Of a DNA stretch of 64,000 bases, positions 54,815 to 63,605 are shown piece after piece. How positions within the stretch are numbered: the first letter of the stretch is position 1; every line of letters begins with the position of its first letter. Location of the stretch: positions 1,368,097 through 1,432,096 of the forward strand of contig NC_017384.1 in NCBI RefSeq assembly GCF_000223375.1. The letters are read 5' to 3'. A model generated the notes under the pieces. It searched no databases. It was not told the DNA's origin and saw only the letters and a program-made list of their open reading frames with translations. Source of the DNA: Ketogulonicigenium vulgare WSH-001 (GTDB lineage: Bacteria; Pseudomonadota; Alphaproteobacteria; Rhodobacterales; Rhodobacteraceae). Both the position numbers and the translations under genes were made by a program.

Positions 54815-55627
54815 TTATGCGCGCGCGGATCGCGGGTCTTGAACGGAAATGACGGCACCCGCACGGCTGGCGGCAAAAGCGCCGGGTGTCACGCCATAGA
54901 TACGCTTGAACCAGCGGTTCAGGTGACTTTGATCGGCAAAACCCACCGTATGGGCGACATCTGCCAGCGGCGCGCCTGCCGCGATATGTTGATGCGCAAG
55001 ACGGGTGCGATTGGCCGTCAGGAATTGGAACGGCGACAGCCCCCAGATCGCACGAAACTGCCGCGACAGATGCGCAGGCGACATATCAGCCAGCGCGGCA
55101 AGATCGGTCAAAGTCGGCGCGGATGCCGGATCATCGGCCAGCCGATCACGCACCCGCAAAAGACCCGCTGAGGCATGGCGCATAGGCGGTGGATCACCGG
55201 GGGCGGCAAATAGCGCCACCAGCAATTCGCTTAGCGCCAAGGAATGAGAGGTCGCGGCGCGCAGCCAATCCTGCGCATGTATCCCCTGATGCAGGCGATG
55301 CCCCGCAACGCGCGTCTCGACCTCTGGAACAGCAAGGCCGGTTGCCGCCGCAATCTGATCGGGGCGCAAGTAAATCGACAGGTAATGCCAGCCGGGCCCC
55401 GCGCCGGTCTCGCCGCTGTGCAGGGTTTCGGGGCCAACCACCAGCAGATCACCCGGCCGAATGTCAAAGCTGTCGCGCCCGCAGCTCGCGCGTTTATGGC
55501 CCGCGCCATAGGCAGCGATAACAACCTCGGCATGGCGATGCGGGCTGTACCCAAAGCGGGCAACGCGGCTTTCCAGCGCATCAAACCCGCCAAGGCCCGC
55601 ACAATAGCGCATTGAAACGCCCGACAT
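54815..55627 (-). CDS. AraC-family regulator with cupin domain
   Basis: The 270-residue regulator has an N-terminal cupin (about 10-140: FGYSPHRHAEVVIAAYGAGH, FDIRPGDLLVVGPETLHSGE) and a C-terminal double HTH (LTDLAALADMSPAHLSRQFR, GLSPFQFLTANRTRLAHQHI, LADVAHTVGFADQSHLNRWF, KRIYGVTPGAF). ATG 55627 is used; AGGGG lies about ten bases upstream. The frame is open to 55789 but that would overlap the divergent PRC-barrel gene. Likely ligand and targets unknown; the downstream racemase/HIT pair is the nearest candidate. Confidence 0.85.
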   Translation of the reverse strand: MSGVSMRYCAGLGGFDALESRVARFGYSPHRHAEVVIAAYGAGHKRASCGRDSFDIRPGDLLVVGPETLHSGETGAGPGWHYLSIYLRPDQIAAATGLAVPEVETRVAGHRLHQGIHAQDWLRAATSHSLALSELLVALFAAPGDPPPMRHASAGLLRVRDRLADDPASAPTLTDLAALADMSPAHLSRQFRAIWGLSPFQFLTANRTRLAHQHIAAGAPLADVAHTVGFADQSHLNRWFKRIYGVTPGAFAASRAGAVISVQDPRSARA

Positions 55628-55774
55628 TCGCAATCGCCCCTGAACCCTCGCCGCACAGTATCGCGCGGCAGCCTTGGCCGCAATCTGGCGGATTTCCGCC
55701 CCCTGCAAATCCGCGATGCAACGATAATCCGTTTGCTGCGTTGGTTCGTCATAGGAAACCAATGAAGGAGAAGT

Positions 55775-56212
55775 ATGATGAAACCGCAACTTCTTGCTGC
55801 CGTCGCAGCGGCACTACTGGCTTCGACCCAAATGGCTGCCGCACAGGACGCCACAACTATCGTCGCACCCGAGGGCTTTACCGCCGCGGAATCCCCGGCC
55901 ACCCAAGCCGAGCTGATGGGCACGGTCGTCTATAGCGCCGCCGGCGCCGTCATTGGCGAGGTCACCGACATCATCGCCGGCAATGATCCCGCCCAAAATG
56001 CCCCCACCGGCACGCTGACCCATGTGGTGCTGGATGTGGAAAGCGTCTTGGGCGATGACGCCCGCTATGTCGCCGTACCACTTGAGGCCTTTGTCCTTTT
56101 CCGTTCAGCCGATGAGGTCCGCCTCGTTCTGACGGCGAACGAAGAATATCTGCGCACGCAGCCGTTCTATGAAGCGGGCAATCCCGCAACGCTTGGCGCG
56201 GTGCCAGGCTAA
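55775..56212 (+). CDS. secreted PRC-barrel domain protein
   Basis: The 145-residue protein has a signal peptide (MMKPQLLAAVAAALLASTQM, cleaved after AAA) and a PRC-barrel (about 42-120: ELMGTVVYSAAGAVIGEVTD, GTLTHVVLDVESVLGDD, RYVAVPLEAF). Such periplasmic proteins are common in alphaproteobacteria, with unclear roles. AAGGAG fits either of two adjacent ATGs (55775 or 55778). A strong terminator follows 20 bases after the stop. Confidence 0.88.
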   Translation: MMKPQLLAAVAAALLASTQMAAAQDATTIVAPEGFTAAESPATQAELMGTVVYSAAGAVIGEVTDIIAGNDPAQNAPTGTLTHVVLDVESVLGDDARYVAVPLEAFVLFRSADEVRLVLTANEEYLRTQPFYEAGNPATLGAVPG

Positions 56213-56233
56213 GGCCTGTAGCAACACAACAAA

Positions 56234-56267
56234 AAAGGGGCCGACCCGGCGACGGGTCGGCCCCTTT
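56234..56267. terminator. bidirectional terminator between PRC-barrel and peptidoglycan-binding genes
   Basis: A perfect 15-base stem AAAGGGGCCGACCCG (56234-56248) with CGGGTCGGCCCCTTT (56253-56267) and a GCGA loop, flanked by an A-run on the left (T-run for the minus-strand gene) and a short T-run on the right. Confidence 0.9.
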
Positions 56268-56278
56268 CCTATTCCCCC

Positions 56279-57097
56279 TCAGCGCACCGAAGGCGTTTGG
56301 CTGCGCAGGGCGCGCAATTGATCGGCGGTGATATAGCCGGTGATGCTGGCGCTATTATCGCGCTGGAACCCGGCAATTGCATTGCGCGTGTTCTGGCCAA
56401 AGACGCCATCTGCGCCGCGCGTGTTATAACCCAGCGCCGTCAGACGGGTCTGGATCTCGCGCCGCTCGGCCAGGGTCAGGCCCAGAAGCTGTTCTTCCTG
56501 CTGATCCGTGGCGACATTGGGGTTCGGCGTGGGGGTCGGCGTGACATTGCCGCCTTGAGCCGCGATTTGCTGCACTTGGCGGGCGTTGACGTAACCCGTG
56601 ACCTCGACGTTATTGGCGCGCTGCCAGCGACGGATCGCATCGCGGGTCGTTGTGCCCCACAGCCCGTCGGGCGTGCCAGCGTTATAACCCGCTGCGGTCA
56701 ATTGCGCCTGGATGGTGCGGCGCTGATCGCGGCTCAGGCCCAAAGCCTGCTCGGCTGCGACACCGCTGTTGGCGGTAGGCGTCACGGGGGTCGGCGTCAC
56801 CGGCGTCGGGTTCACAGGGGTTGGGTTCGGCGCAGGCACCTGAACGTTGCCGCCCAACCGCTCGAGCGCGCGCTGCGCGTTGCTGCGGTTCGCGCCATTG
56901 GGATAGGCCTGCAAGAACGCCTGCCAACCGGCCAGCGTATTGGTGCGCTGCGCCTGTTGATAGGCGGCACGCTCCAGCTCTTGGTTGATCAGGCCCTGGG
57001 CGACGCCCTGAATGATGTTTCCAACGTCCTGTGCCTGAGCGGGCGCAGTCAGCGCCAGGCCGGAGCACAAAGCGAGTGCAAGGTAGCTATGTTTCAT
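56279..57097 (-). CDS. exported peptidoglycan-binding protein with two PG_binding_1 repeats
   Basis: The 272-residue protein has a signal peptide (MKHSYLALALCSGLALTAPA, then QAQD), a helical domain with QGLINQELERAAYQQAQRTN, a Pro-Thr-Asn-rich linker (repeats of NPTPV/VTPTP), then two peptidoglycan-binding repeats: LGLSRDQRRTIQAQLTAAGY with TPDGLWGTTTRDAIRRWQ, and LGLTLAERREIQTRLTALGY with GADGVFGQNTRNAIAGFQ. It probably sits in the periplasm or on the cell wall. AGAGGA precedes ATG 57097 by eight bases. Confidence 0.88.
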   Translation of the reverse strand: MKHSYLALALCSGLALTAPAQAQDVGNIIQGVAQGLINQELERAAYQQAQRTNTLAGWQAFLQAYPNGANRSNAQRALERLGGNVQVPAPNPTPVNPTPVTPTPVTPTANSGVAAEQALGLSRDQRRTIQAQLTAAGYNAGTPDGLWGTTTRDAIRRWQRANNVEVTGYVNARQVQQIAAQGGNVTPTPTPNPNVATDQQEEQLLGLTLAERREIQTRLTALGYNTRGADGVFGQNTRNAIAGFQRDNSASITGYITADQLRALRSQTPSVR

Positions 57098-57467
57098 CAC
57101 ATCGTCCTCTCGTAAAAGGTAAACCCCCAGATGCGCCCGCCCACCGCGATGGGCTGGCACAGGGCCAGCGCAACCGGGTGCGGGTGTTCAAGGAGTGATC
57201 GACAAGGCGTTTTAATTTCAACGCATTCGCGCATCATGGCGCCTATAACAGTTACCGATGACGAGATAACGCATGAAAGCGGCTTTGGTTTCCACCCCGC
57301 GCAGGATCGGCTGAGTTCAGCCAGCGCGCCTGTGGATAAGTTTTGACTGTAGAGGCTCGCAGCAGTGAGAGCCGCGCCGTGAACAGGTTGCAACCTGCCC
57401 TCAGCCCCTCGCAGCAACTCCTGTTATTTCGAGAGGTTGCGTGAAAGCATGGCTGTCAGCCGCCCGA
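57098..57467. other. intergenic region without a recognised gene
   Basis: These 370 bases lie between the start of the peptidoglycan-binding gene and the end of the SulP gene, both minus-strand. A 106-codon minus-strand frame (57097-57417) has odd, Ser/Cys-rich composition and no ribosome site; I do not call it. No repeat or RNA gene seen. A promoter for the peptidoglycan-binding gene must lie here. Confidence 0.4.
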
Positions 57468-58643
57468 TCACCGGACGGGTCGATGCTGGCCCATCGCAAA
57501 CAGCGCCGACAGCAACACGCCCAGCGCGACACCGATGGCAAGGTTATGCGTCCAGACCACGGCAATGACCGTCGCCAGCATGACCACGGCTGCAGCACGC
57601 GGCCCGCGCGGCAGATCGCGCAGTGATCCCCATGAAAACGTCCCGACCGAGACCATGATCATCACGGCCACCAGGGCCGGCATCGGAATGCGCGCAACCC
57701 AATCGCCCAGAAATACGACCAGAACCAGCAGCACCGCGCCCGCGACAAAGGTCGACAGCCGCCCGCGCCCGCCCGATTTAACATTGATCATCGACTGCCC
57801 AATCATCGCGCATCCGGCCATACCACCGATAAATCCGGTGGCGGCATTGGCGATGCCTTGGCCGATACATTCTTGGTTCCGGCTGGTTTTGGTCTGCGTG
57901 ATCTCGTCAATCAGGTTCTGCGTCATCAGGCTTTCCAGCAGGCCGACGACTGCAATGGCCGATGAATAAGGCAAGATGATCCACAGCGTTTGCAGGTTCA
58001 GCGGCACATCAGGGATCAAAAACTGCGGCAGGCTATCGGGAAGCGCGCCCATATCCCCCACAGTGCGCACGTCCCAGCCAAAGAAAATGGACAGCGCCGT
58101 CAGCACCACGATCGTCACAAGCGGCGAGGGGACGGCGCGCGTGAGGCGCGGGAAAAGATAGATGATCCCCAGCGCAACAGCGACCAGCACATAGGTCAGC
58201 GGCGTCACTTTGCTGGGGTCAAGCTCGGGCAATTGCGCCAAAAATATAAGGATTGCCAATGCGTTCACGAAACCCGTCATCACCGGCGGCGTGACATAGC
58301 GCATGACAAATCCTAAACGTGCCGCGCCCATCGCAATCTGGATCAACCCCGCCAGCACCGTTGCCGCCAACAGGTATTGCAGACCATGTTCGCGTACCAA
58401 AGCGCCCATCAGCACCGCCGTCGCCGCGGTTGCCGCCGAAATCATCGCAGGCCGCCCGCCCACAAAGGCCGAGATCACCGCGATCGAGAAACTGGCATAA
58501 AGCCCGACTTTGGGATCGACCCCGGCGATGATGGAAAAGGCGATCGCCTCGGGGATCAGTGCAAGCGCGACCACAAGGCCCGATAGCACATCAGCGCGGA
58601 TATTGCCGAACCACTGCGCGCGGTAGGCCTGAAGCATTTGCAT
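57468..58643 (-). CDS. SulP-family anion permease lacking the STAS domain
   Basis: The 391-residue protein contains the complete SulP transmembrane core: [70 protein letters not shown], and later [20 protein letters not shown] plus [20 protein letters not shown]. It ends at [21 protein letters not shown], just where the cytoplasmic STAS domain would begin; usual SulP proteins reach about 490-560 residues. Reading beyond the stop in all frames shows no STAS-like sequence, so this is a truncated form or natural variant rather than a simple nonsense mutant. ATG 58643 follows AAGGCGAG. Transport of bicarbonate or sulfate is possible. Confidence 0.88.
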   Translation of the reverse strand: MQMLQAYRAQWFGNIRADVLSGLVVALALIPEAIAFSIIAGVDPKVGLYASFSIAVISAFVGGRPAMISAATAATAVLMGALVREHGLQYLLAATVLAGLIQIAMGAARLGFVMRYVTPPVMTGFVNALAILIFLAQLPELDPSKVTPLTYVLVAVALGIIYLFPRLTRAVPSPLVTIVVLTALSIFFGWDVRTVGDMGALPDSLPQFLIPDVPLNLQTLWIILPYSSAIAVVGLLESLMTQNLIDEITQTKTSRNQECIGQGIANAATGFIGGMAGCAMIGQSMINVKSGGRGRLSTFVAGAVLLVLVVFLGDWVARIPMPALVAVMIMVSVGTFSWGSLRDLPRGPRAAAVVMLATVIAVVWTHNLAIGVALGVLLSALFAMGQHRPVR

Positions 58644-58700
58644 ATAACTCGCCTTGATCGGCTGGGGGTAAGGGCTGCGATGGCGCAGCCCCGCGCCATC

Positions 58701-59474
58701 TTATTTGTTGCTGGTTAGAATGACTTCATCGCCAACGCGCTTGGCCGTACGCAAACCACCGGGCACTTGCAAGGTGGGCAACAGCTCGATCAGGCCGATG
58801 TTGACATATTGCGGCGCGCCGACCGCATATTCGACCGCATCCGCGATATCCGAGGTTTGCGGCATTTCGAACCCTTCGAAATACTTACGCTTGGCCTCGG
58901 CGGGATCGATCTTTTCGACATGGGCAAAAATATCGGTTTCGGTACGACCGGGGCTGATCTCGGTCACACGTACGCGGCGACCAAAGGCATCGACGCGCAG
59001 TTGACGTGAAACGGTGTGCATCGCCGCCTTTGTCGCGTGATAGGCGATATGGCCACCAAACTCGTAATGCCCGGCCATCGAGGTGATATTGACAATATGC
59101 CCCCGGTCGCGGGCCATCATCCCCGGCAGGATCAATCGTGCCAGATGCAGACCCGCGCGCAGGTTCACATCAATCTGTTCATCAATATCAAAGGCGTCGG
59201 AGGTCAGAAGGCTGCCGGGGCGCGAGACGCCGGCATTGTTCACCAGCACGTCAATCTCAATATCCGAAACAGCGCGCGTGACGGCATCGGTGTCGGTCAC
59301 GTCAACAACATGAGGGACCACGCCGCATTCTTGCTGCAGTTGTGCCAGCTTTTCCGCGCTGCGGGCAAAGGCATGCACCTTGAGGCCCTTTTGCGCCAGA
59401 CGGCTGGCAATCGCCCATCCCATCCCGCCCGACGCGCCCGTGACCAATGCGGTTTTATAATCAGAGAATGCCAT
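58701..59474 (-). CDS. short-chain dehydrogenase/reductase
   Basis: The 257-residue protein has the SDR motifs TGASGGMG (12-19), NNAG (79-82), catalytic S132 (NITSMAG), Y145 and K149 (AYHATKAA), and SPGRTETD. Its ATG directly follows the pxpA stop, making it the last gene of the accBC-pxp operon. The C-terminal part (YVNIGLIELLPTLQVPGGLR) suits a classical 250-residue SDR. The substrate is unknown; it is unrelated in detail to the frameshifted SDR at 17864-18582. Confidence 0.88.
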   Translation of the reverse strand: MAFSDYKTALVTGASGGMGWAIASRLAQKGLKVHAFARSAEKLAQLQQECGVVPHVVDVTDTDAVTRAVSDIEIDVLVNNAGVSRPGSLLTSDAFDIDEQIDVNLRAGLHLARLILPGMMARDRGHIVNITSMAGHYEFGGHIAYHATKAAMHTVSRQLRVDAFGRRVRVTEISPGRTETDIFAHVEKIDPAEAKRKYFEGFEMPQTSDIADAVEYAVGAPQYVNIGLIELLPTLQVPGGLRTAKRVGDEVILTSNK

Positions 59475-60266
59475 TTAATTGTCCTTTTCAGCATTGTCCG
59501 GCAGGCGCACCTGCCGCGAGAGAGGGGTTAGGGTCAGTCCAGCCGCCGTGATCGCTTGGCGCAGCGCGCCAGCCAGCGTGACGGCGGTGGCGGTATCGGA
59601 ATGGATCAAAACAGCGCTGACCGGCATCGCGATCTCGGCGCCGTCCAGCGTTTTCAGGCGCTGGGTTTTCAGCACATCAAGGACGCGGGCGGTGACCTCG
59701 GCCGGATCATGCAGCACCGCACCTGCCTGCCCGCGCGGCGCAAGCTGACCATTCGCCAGATAGGCGCGATCCGCCAAGAACAGCCGGATTGTGCGGCCGC
59801 CCAGCGCGGTCATCGCCTGCTCGAGCGCGCTGCCGGGCAGCACCAGCGCGGCGATCTCGGGGTCAAAATCCAGCGTGGCACGGGCGACAGCGGTGGCAAT
59901 CACCGCATCGCTGCTGGCCAGATTTCCCAGCGCGCCATGGGGGTTCATATGCGTGATCCGGTGCCCAGCCCGCCGCGCCAGCCCATCCAATGCGCCAAGC
60001 TGATAAAGGACATGCGCCTCGATCTCTGCTGCGGGCATATCAATCTTGCGACGGCCAAAACCCATCAGGTCGGGAAAGCTGACATGCGCGCCCAGATCAA
60101 CGCCGTGCTCGCGGGCCAGCCGGATGGTGCGATCCATAATCATCGGATCGCCCGCGTGATAGCCGCAGGCGACATTGGCCGAGGTGACATAGCGCATCAG
60201 CGCCGCATCATCCGCGATCTGGTACGCGCCAAATCCCTCGCCCATATCGGCATTGATATCGATCAT
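59475..60266 (-). CDS. pxpA: 5-oxoprolinase subunit A (LamB/YcsF family)
   Basis: The 263-residue protein begins DINADMGEGFGAYQIADDAA and has SANVACGYHAGDP, GAHVSFPDLMGFGRR, HMNPHGALGN and FLADRAYLANGQLAPRGQAG, the YcsF/PxpA signature set. With PxpB and PxpC it hydrolyses 5-oxoproline to glutamate using ATP. It overlaps the biotin-carrier-like gene by four bases, in an operon that also includes biotin carboxylase genes. Confidence 0.95.
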   Translation of the reverse strand: MIDINADMGEGFGAYQIADDAALMRYVTSANVACGYHAGDPMIMDRTIRLAREHGVDLGAHVSFPDLMGFGRRKIDMPAAEIEAHVLYQLGALDGLARRAGHRITHMNPHGALGNLASSDAVIATAVARATLDFDPEIAALVLPGSALEQAMTALGGRTIRLFLADRAYLANGQLAPRGQAGAVLHDPAEVTARVLDVLKTQRLKTLDGAEIAMPVSAVLIHSDTATAVTLAGALRQAITAAGLTLTPLSRQVRLPDNAEKDN

Positions 60267-60643
60267 GCGCCCTGCTCCGTCAGTGTCGCGATGGTGTCGC
60301 CAAAGCCGACGATCGCAGCCTCGGTCAATGTGGCAAGCGTGCCGGTGACGGGGGCCGTGACGGGGTGACGGATCAGGCCTTGCGCGACATAGACCAGCAC
60401 CTCGCCCTTGTTCACTGCGTCGCCGACTTGCAGCGCCGCCAAACCGTCATCCAGACCGCGCGGCAGAACGCGGCCAATGGCCGGGCTGACCGCTGCTTGT
60501 GTTTGCGAGGGGCGGTGTATGGCCGGCGCTTCGCCGCCCAGCGTCAGCGACAGGCGTTTATCACCATCACGCAAATAGATCGCAGTCGTGCCCGTGCGGC
60601 GCATGACGTCCAGCAGGGTGTCCCGTTGTGCGGCAGTGAACAT
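60263..60643 (-). CDS. BCCP-like carrier lacking the biotin-accepting lysine
   Basis: The 126-residue protein follows the AccB layout: N-terminal helix and strand FTAAQRDTLLDVMRRTGTTA, a linker, then a biotinyl-type barrel (AVSPAIGRVLPRG, LQVGDAVNKGEVLVYVAQGL, HPVTAPVTGTLATLTEAAIV, GDTIATL). Aligned with the canonical copy at 63602 (EAMKVM), the Lys position is L90 (AQGLIRHP), so it cannot be biotinylated there. ATG 60643 has GGAG five bases upstream, inside the pxpC stop region. It could be a structural or regulatory subunit, or a relict. Confidence in the family is moderate. Confidence 0.72.
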   Translation of the reverse strand: MFTAAQRDTLLDVMRRTGTTAIYLRDGDKRLSLTLGGEAPAIHRPSQTQAAVSPAIGRVLPRGLDDGLAALQVGDAVNKGEVLVYVAQGLIRHPVTAPVTGTLATLTEAAIVGFGDTIATLTEQGA

Positions 60644-60644
60644 A

Positions 60645-61607
60645 TCAACTCCAGCTTTGATAGAGGGTTGTGGCGGCGATGATCTGGCGGCGGATGGTGG
60701 CGATCTGTTCGCAAAGCGCAGCATCGGCAGCGGCGGCCTCGGCCAGATCAACCTTTTCAAAGCGCAACGCCGTTCCGGGGGCCGCTTGCGCGATCCGCCA
60801 CAGATCTGCCGCAATCACAGCGGCGATTTTCGGATAGCCGCCCATCGTGGCGGAATCGGCAAGCTGGACAATGGGTTGCCCGCCGCCCGGCACCTGCACG
60901 ATCCCCGGCACAATCCCGTGCGAGCGTAGCTCGCCCGTTGCATGTCGCGTCAGTGCCTGCCCCTCTAGCCGAAAGCCCTGACGGTTGCGCTCGCGGGTGA
61001 CCTGCCATGCGCCAGACCAAAACGCCTCAAGAGAGCTGGCCTCGAAACTATCGTGTTCACTCGATGGCAGGGCGCGCAGCGTGATGACATCGCCCAAGGG
61101 CGGCAGCGCCAGCGACAGGCCCTGCGGCGGCAGCGCAACTGCGCCACCGATCGCCCCGATCTGATCGCCAGCAGCCAGCGCCCGCCCCTGAAAGCCGCCA
61201 AAACCTTCGCGCAATTGCGTGCTGCGCGATCCCATGACCTGCGGCACATCAACGCCGCCGGCCAGCGCCAGATAGACATGCGCCCCGCCCTGCATCGGAC
61301 CAAGCTGTAACACCGCGCCCGCCTCTGCCCAGCCCGCATAGCAGCGCGGCAAAGGCACGCCGTCCAATTGCGCCCCGCAAGCTGCGCCCACCAAGGCAAA
61401 GGGCTGGCGCGTCGTGAAACGCAGTTTCGCAGGCGTCAGCGCACATTCAATCGTCGCCGCATTCTCGTCATTGCCCAGCAGCAGGTTTGCAACGCGGTGG
61501 GCCAAGGTATCCATTGCCCCCGCGCGGCCAAGCCCCTGATACCAAAAGCCGTCGCGCCCCAAATCCTGCACGCTGGTCAGCGGCGGGGTGAACAAAACCT
61601 CGATCAT
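60645..61607 (-). CDS. pxpC: 5-oxoprolinase subunit C (KipA family)
   Basis: The 320-residue protein has the family's opening FTPPLTSVQDLGRDGFWYQG, AMDTLAHRVANLLLGNDENA, the ALAGGVDVPQVMGSRSTQLR block and VPGIVQVPGGGQPIVQLADS near the end. It belongs to the AHS2/biotin-dependent carboxyltransferase family and acts with PxpB as the ATP-dependent part of 5-oxoprolinase. It overlaps pxpB by four bases. Confidence 0.94.
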   Translation of the reverse strand: MIEVLFTPPLTSVQDLGRDGFWYQGLGRAGAMDTLAHRVANLLLGNDENAATIECALTPAKLRFTTRQPFALVGAACGAQLDGVPLPRCYAGWAEAGAVLQLGPMQGGAHVYLALAGGVDVPQVMGSRSTQLREGFGGFQGRALAAGDQIGAIGGAVALPPQGLSLALPPLGDVITLRALPSSEHDSFEASSLEAFWSGAWQVTRERNRQGFRLEGQALTRHATGELRSHGIVPGIVQVPGGGQPIVQLADSATMGGYPKIAAVIAADLWRIAQAAPGTALRFEKVDLAEAAAADAALCEQIATIRRQIIAATTLYQSWS

Positions 61608-62257
61608 GCCAGCACCTCGCGAACGCCAAATCGAATGCGGTCACCCGGCTGCAGCAGTGCCGCCGGATCACGCGTGGGGTCAAAAAAAGCGACATCAGCG
61701 CTGCCGACCGTGTTCCAGCCGCTAGGACCCGCCGAGGCGGATATCCCGGTTTGCAGCCCCGCCATGGACAGCGATCCGCCCGGCAAACGTGTCAGCGGCA
61801 CTTTGCGGCGCGGGGTTTCAAGGCGCGGGTCGAGCCCGCCCAGATAGCAATAACCCGCGTGGCTTCCGACGGCGAAGACGGTGTAATCGGGCGCAGTGTG
61901 ACGGCGGATCACCGCGTCAATGGACAGACCAGTCAGTGCGGCAACCTCGGCCAAATGCGGGCCACCCTTGCCGCCATAGGTGATGTCGACGTCAAGCAGC
62001 CGCCCTTCGACCTCGCGCCTGACACCGCTGGCCCAAAGCTGGTCCAACGGGCGCTGCAACGCCGCAAGCCCCGCTGGCGTCTTGTCCAGCAGCAGCGTGA
62101 CATTGGTCATACCCGGCACCGCCTCGACCACGCCGGGCCAAGTGGCGGCCTCGGCCGCGATGGCCCAGAATCGCTGCTGATGGTTCAGATCAAAGGGGCA
62201 ATCCGCTTCGAACAAGATGGCGCGGCTGCCGATCAGCGTGATGCGGGTGTCAGACAT
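61604..62257 (-). CDS. pxpB: 5-oxoprolinase subunit B (KipI family)
   Basis: The 217-residue protein has the AHS1/KipI pattern: GSRAILFEADCPFDLNHQQR, GVVEAVPGMTNVTLLLDK, DITYGGKGGPHLAEVAALTG, and FAVGSHAGYCYLGGLDPRLE followed by PRLPGGSLSMAGLQTGIS-type sequence. ATG 62257 has GGGAG seven bases upstream and overlaps the accC stop by eight bases; the longer frame is only the accC antisense-like extension. Works with PxpC and PxpA. Confidence 0.93.
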   Translation of the reverse strand: MSDTRITLIGSRAILFEADCPFDLNHQQRFWAIAAEAATWPGVVEAVPGMTNVTLLLDKTPAGLAALQRPLDQLWASGVRREVEGRLLDVDITYGGKGGPHLAEVAALTGLSIDAVIRRHTAPDYTVFAVGSHAGYCYLGGLDPRLETPRRKVPLTRLPGGSLSMAGLQTGISASAGPSGWNTVGSADVAFFDPTRDPAALLQPGDRIRFGVREVLA

Positions 62258-63605
62258 GCGCATTCTCCCGCGTGGACAGCCAATGTTCGAGGTGATGGAT
62301 CGAGACCCCACCCGCTGCAAAGTCGGTCTCGGACAGCAGCGCGCGTTGCAACGGCAGGTTGGTCGCGACACCCTGCACCTGCATCTCGCCCAGGGCCGCA
62401 CGCAGGCGGGCCAGCGCCTCGTCCCGCGTCGCGCCATGGGCGATGACCTTTGCGATCATCGAATCGTAATGCGCAGGCACCTCAGCACCGCTGACCAGAT
62501 GCGTGTCGACACGGATTCCGGGGCCGCCGGGCAAGTGCAGATATGTAATCTGGCCGGGACTGGGGGCAAAGGTCGCGGGGTCTTCGGCGTTGATCCGGCA
62601 TTCGATTGCATGGCCCGCGCTGACCAGATCGCTTTGCTGCACAGGTAGCGGCAGGCCGCGCGCCACATCGATTTGTAGTGCGACGATATCCAGCCCGGTA
62701 ATCAGTTCCGTCACCGGATGCTCGACCTGAATGCGGGTGTTCATCTCGATGAAATAGAATGCGCCGTCTTCATACAGGAATTCGAACGTGCCCGCGCCGG
62801 TATAGCCGATATCTTGGCAGGCCTTTGCGCAGCGGGCACCGATCGCGGCGATCAGATCGCGATCAATATGCGGCGCAGGCGCCTCCTCGATCACCTTCTG
62901 ATGGCGCCGCTGCATCGAGCAATCGCGCTCGCCCAGCCACAGCGCATTGCCGAAATGATCCGCGATCACCTGGATTTCGACATGGCGTGGCCGCTGTAGA
63001 AACTTTTCCATATAAATATCGGGGTTGCCGAAAAAGCGCTGCGCCTCTTGCCGGGTCAGCATGAACGCTTCGGGCAGATCGGCAGGCGTGCGGACGATGC
63101 GCATACCGCGCCCGCCGCCACCGCCTGCGGCCTTTAGGATCACGGGATAGCCGATATCATCCGCAAGCTGGGCAATCTGTTCGGGGTCATCGGGCAGCAC
63201 GCTGCTAGGGCCGGGCACACATGGAACACCCGCAGCCAGCATGGCCCGTTTCGCCAGAACCTTGTCGCCCATCATGCGCATGACATCCGCAGGCGGGCCG
63301 ACCAATATCAGCCCAGCCTCGGCAACAGCCTGTGCGAAATCCGCGCGCTCGGCCAGAAAACCATAGCCGGGATGGATCATCGTCGCGCCAGTGATCTGTG
63401 CCGCCTGCAACAGTGCCGGAATGTTCAGATAGCTTTTGGCGGCAGGCGCAGGGCCGATACAGATCGCTTGATCGGCCAGCGCCAGATAGGGCGCGCCGCG
63501 ATCCGCATCCGAGAAAACACAAACGCTGCGCAGGCCAAGGCGTTTGGTTGCGCGCAAGATGCGCAGCGCAATTTCGCCGCGATTGGCGATCAGTACCGTG
63601 GTCAT
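62250..63605 (-). CDS. accC: biotin carboxylase (AccC family)
   Basis: The 451-residue protein starts MTTVLIANRGEIALRILRAT and has IHPGYGFLAER, the ATP-grasp glycine loop KAAGGGGGRGMRIV, EKFLQRPRHVEIQVIADHFG, ERDCSMQRRHQKVIEEAPAP and EMNTRIQVEHPVTE (catalytic Arg/Glu block). It carboxylates biotin on a BCCP. In this setting it may serve a dedicated carboxylase or accompany 5-oxoprolinase rather than being the housekeeping fatty-acid enzyme. ATG 63605 overlaps the accB stop by four bases. Confidence 0.95.
   Translation of the reverse strand: MTTVLIANRGEIALRILRATKRLGLRSVCVFSDADRGAPYLALADQAICIGPAPAAKSYLNIPALLQAAQITGATMIHPGYGFLAERADFAQAVAEAGLILVGPPADVMRMMGDKVLAKRAMLAAGVPCVPGPSSVLPDDPEQIAQLADDIGYPVILKAAGGGGGRGMRIVRTPADLPEAFMLTRQEAQRFFGNPDIYMEKFLQRPRHVEIQVIADHFGNALWLGERDCSMQRRHQKVIEEAPAPHIDRDLIAAIGARCAKACQDIGYTGAGTFEFLYEDGAFYFIEMNTRIQVEHPVTELITGLDIVALQIDVARGLPLPVQQSDLVSAGHAIECRINAEDPATFAPSPGQITYLHLPGGPGIRVDTHLVSGAEVPAHYDSMIAKVIAHGATRDEALARLRAALGEMQVQGVATNLPLQRALLSETDFAAGGVSIHHLEHWLSTRENAHV

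Noticed and set aside
57097-57417. 106-codon minus-strand frame upstream of the peptidoglycan-binding gene
   Set aside because: No ribosome site or motif, odd composition, and would occupy the only promoter space.
58672-58691. GGGCTGCG-ATGG-CGCAGCCC hairpin as a terminator of the pxp operon
   Set aside because: The stem is good but no T-run follows on either strand; it may be a structural mRNA element, not listed as a terminator.
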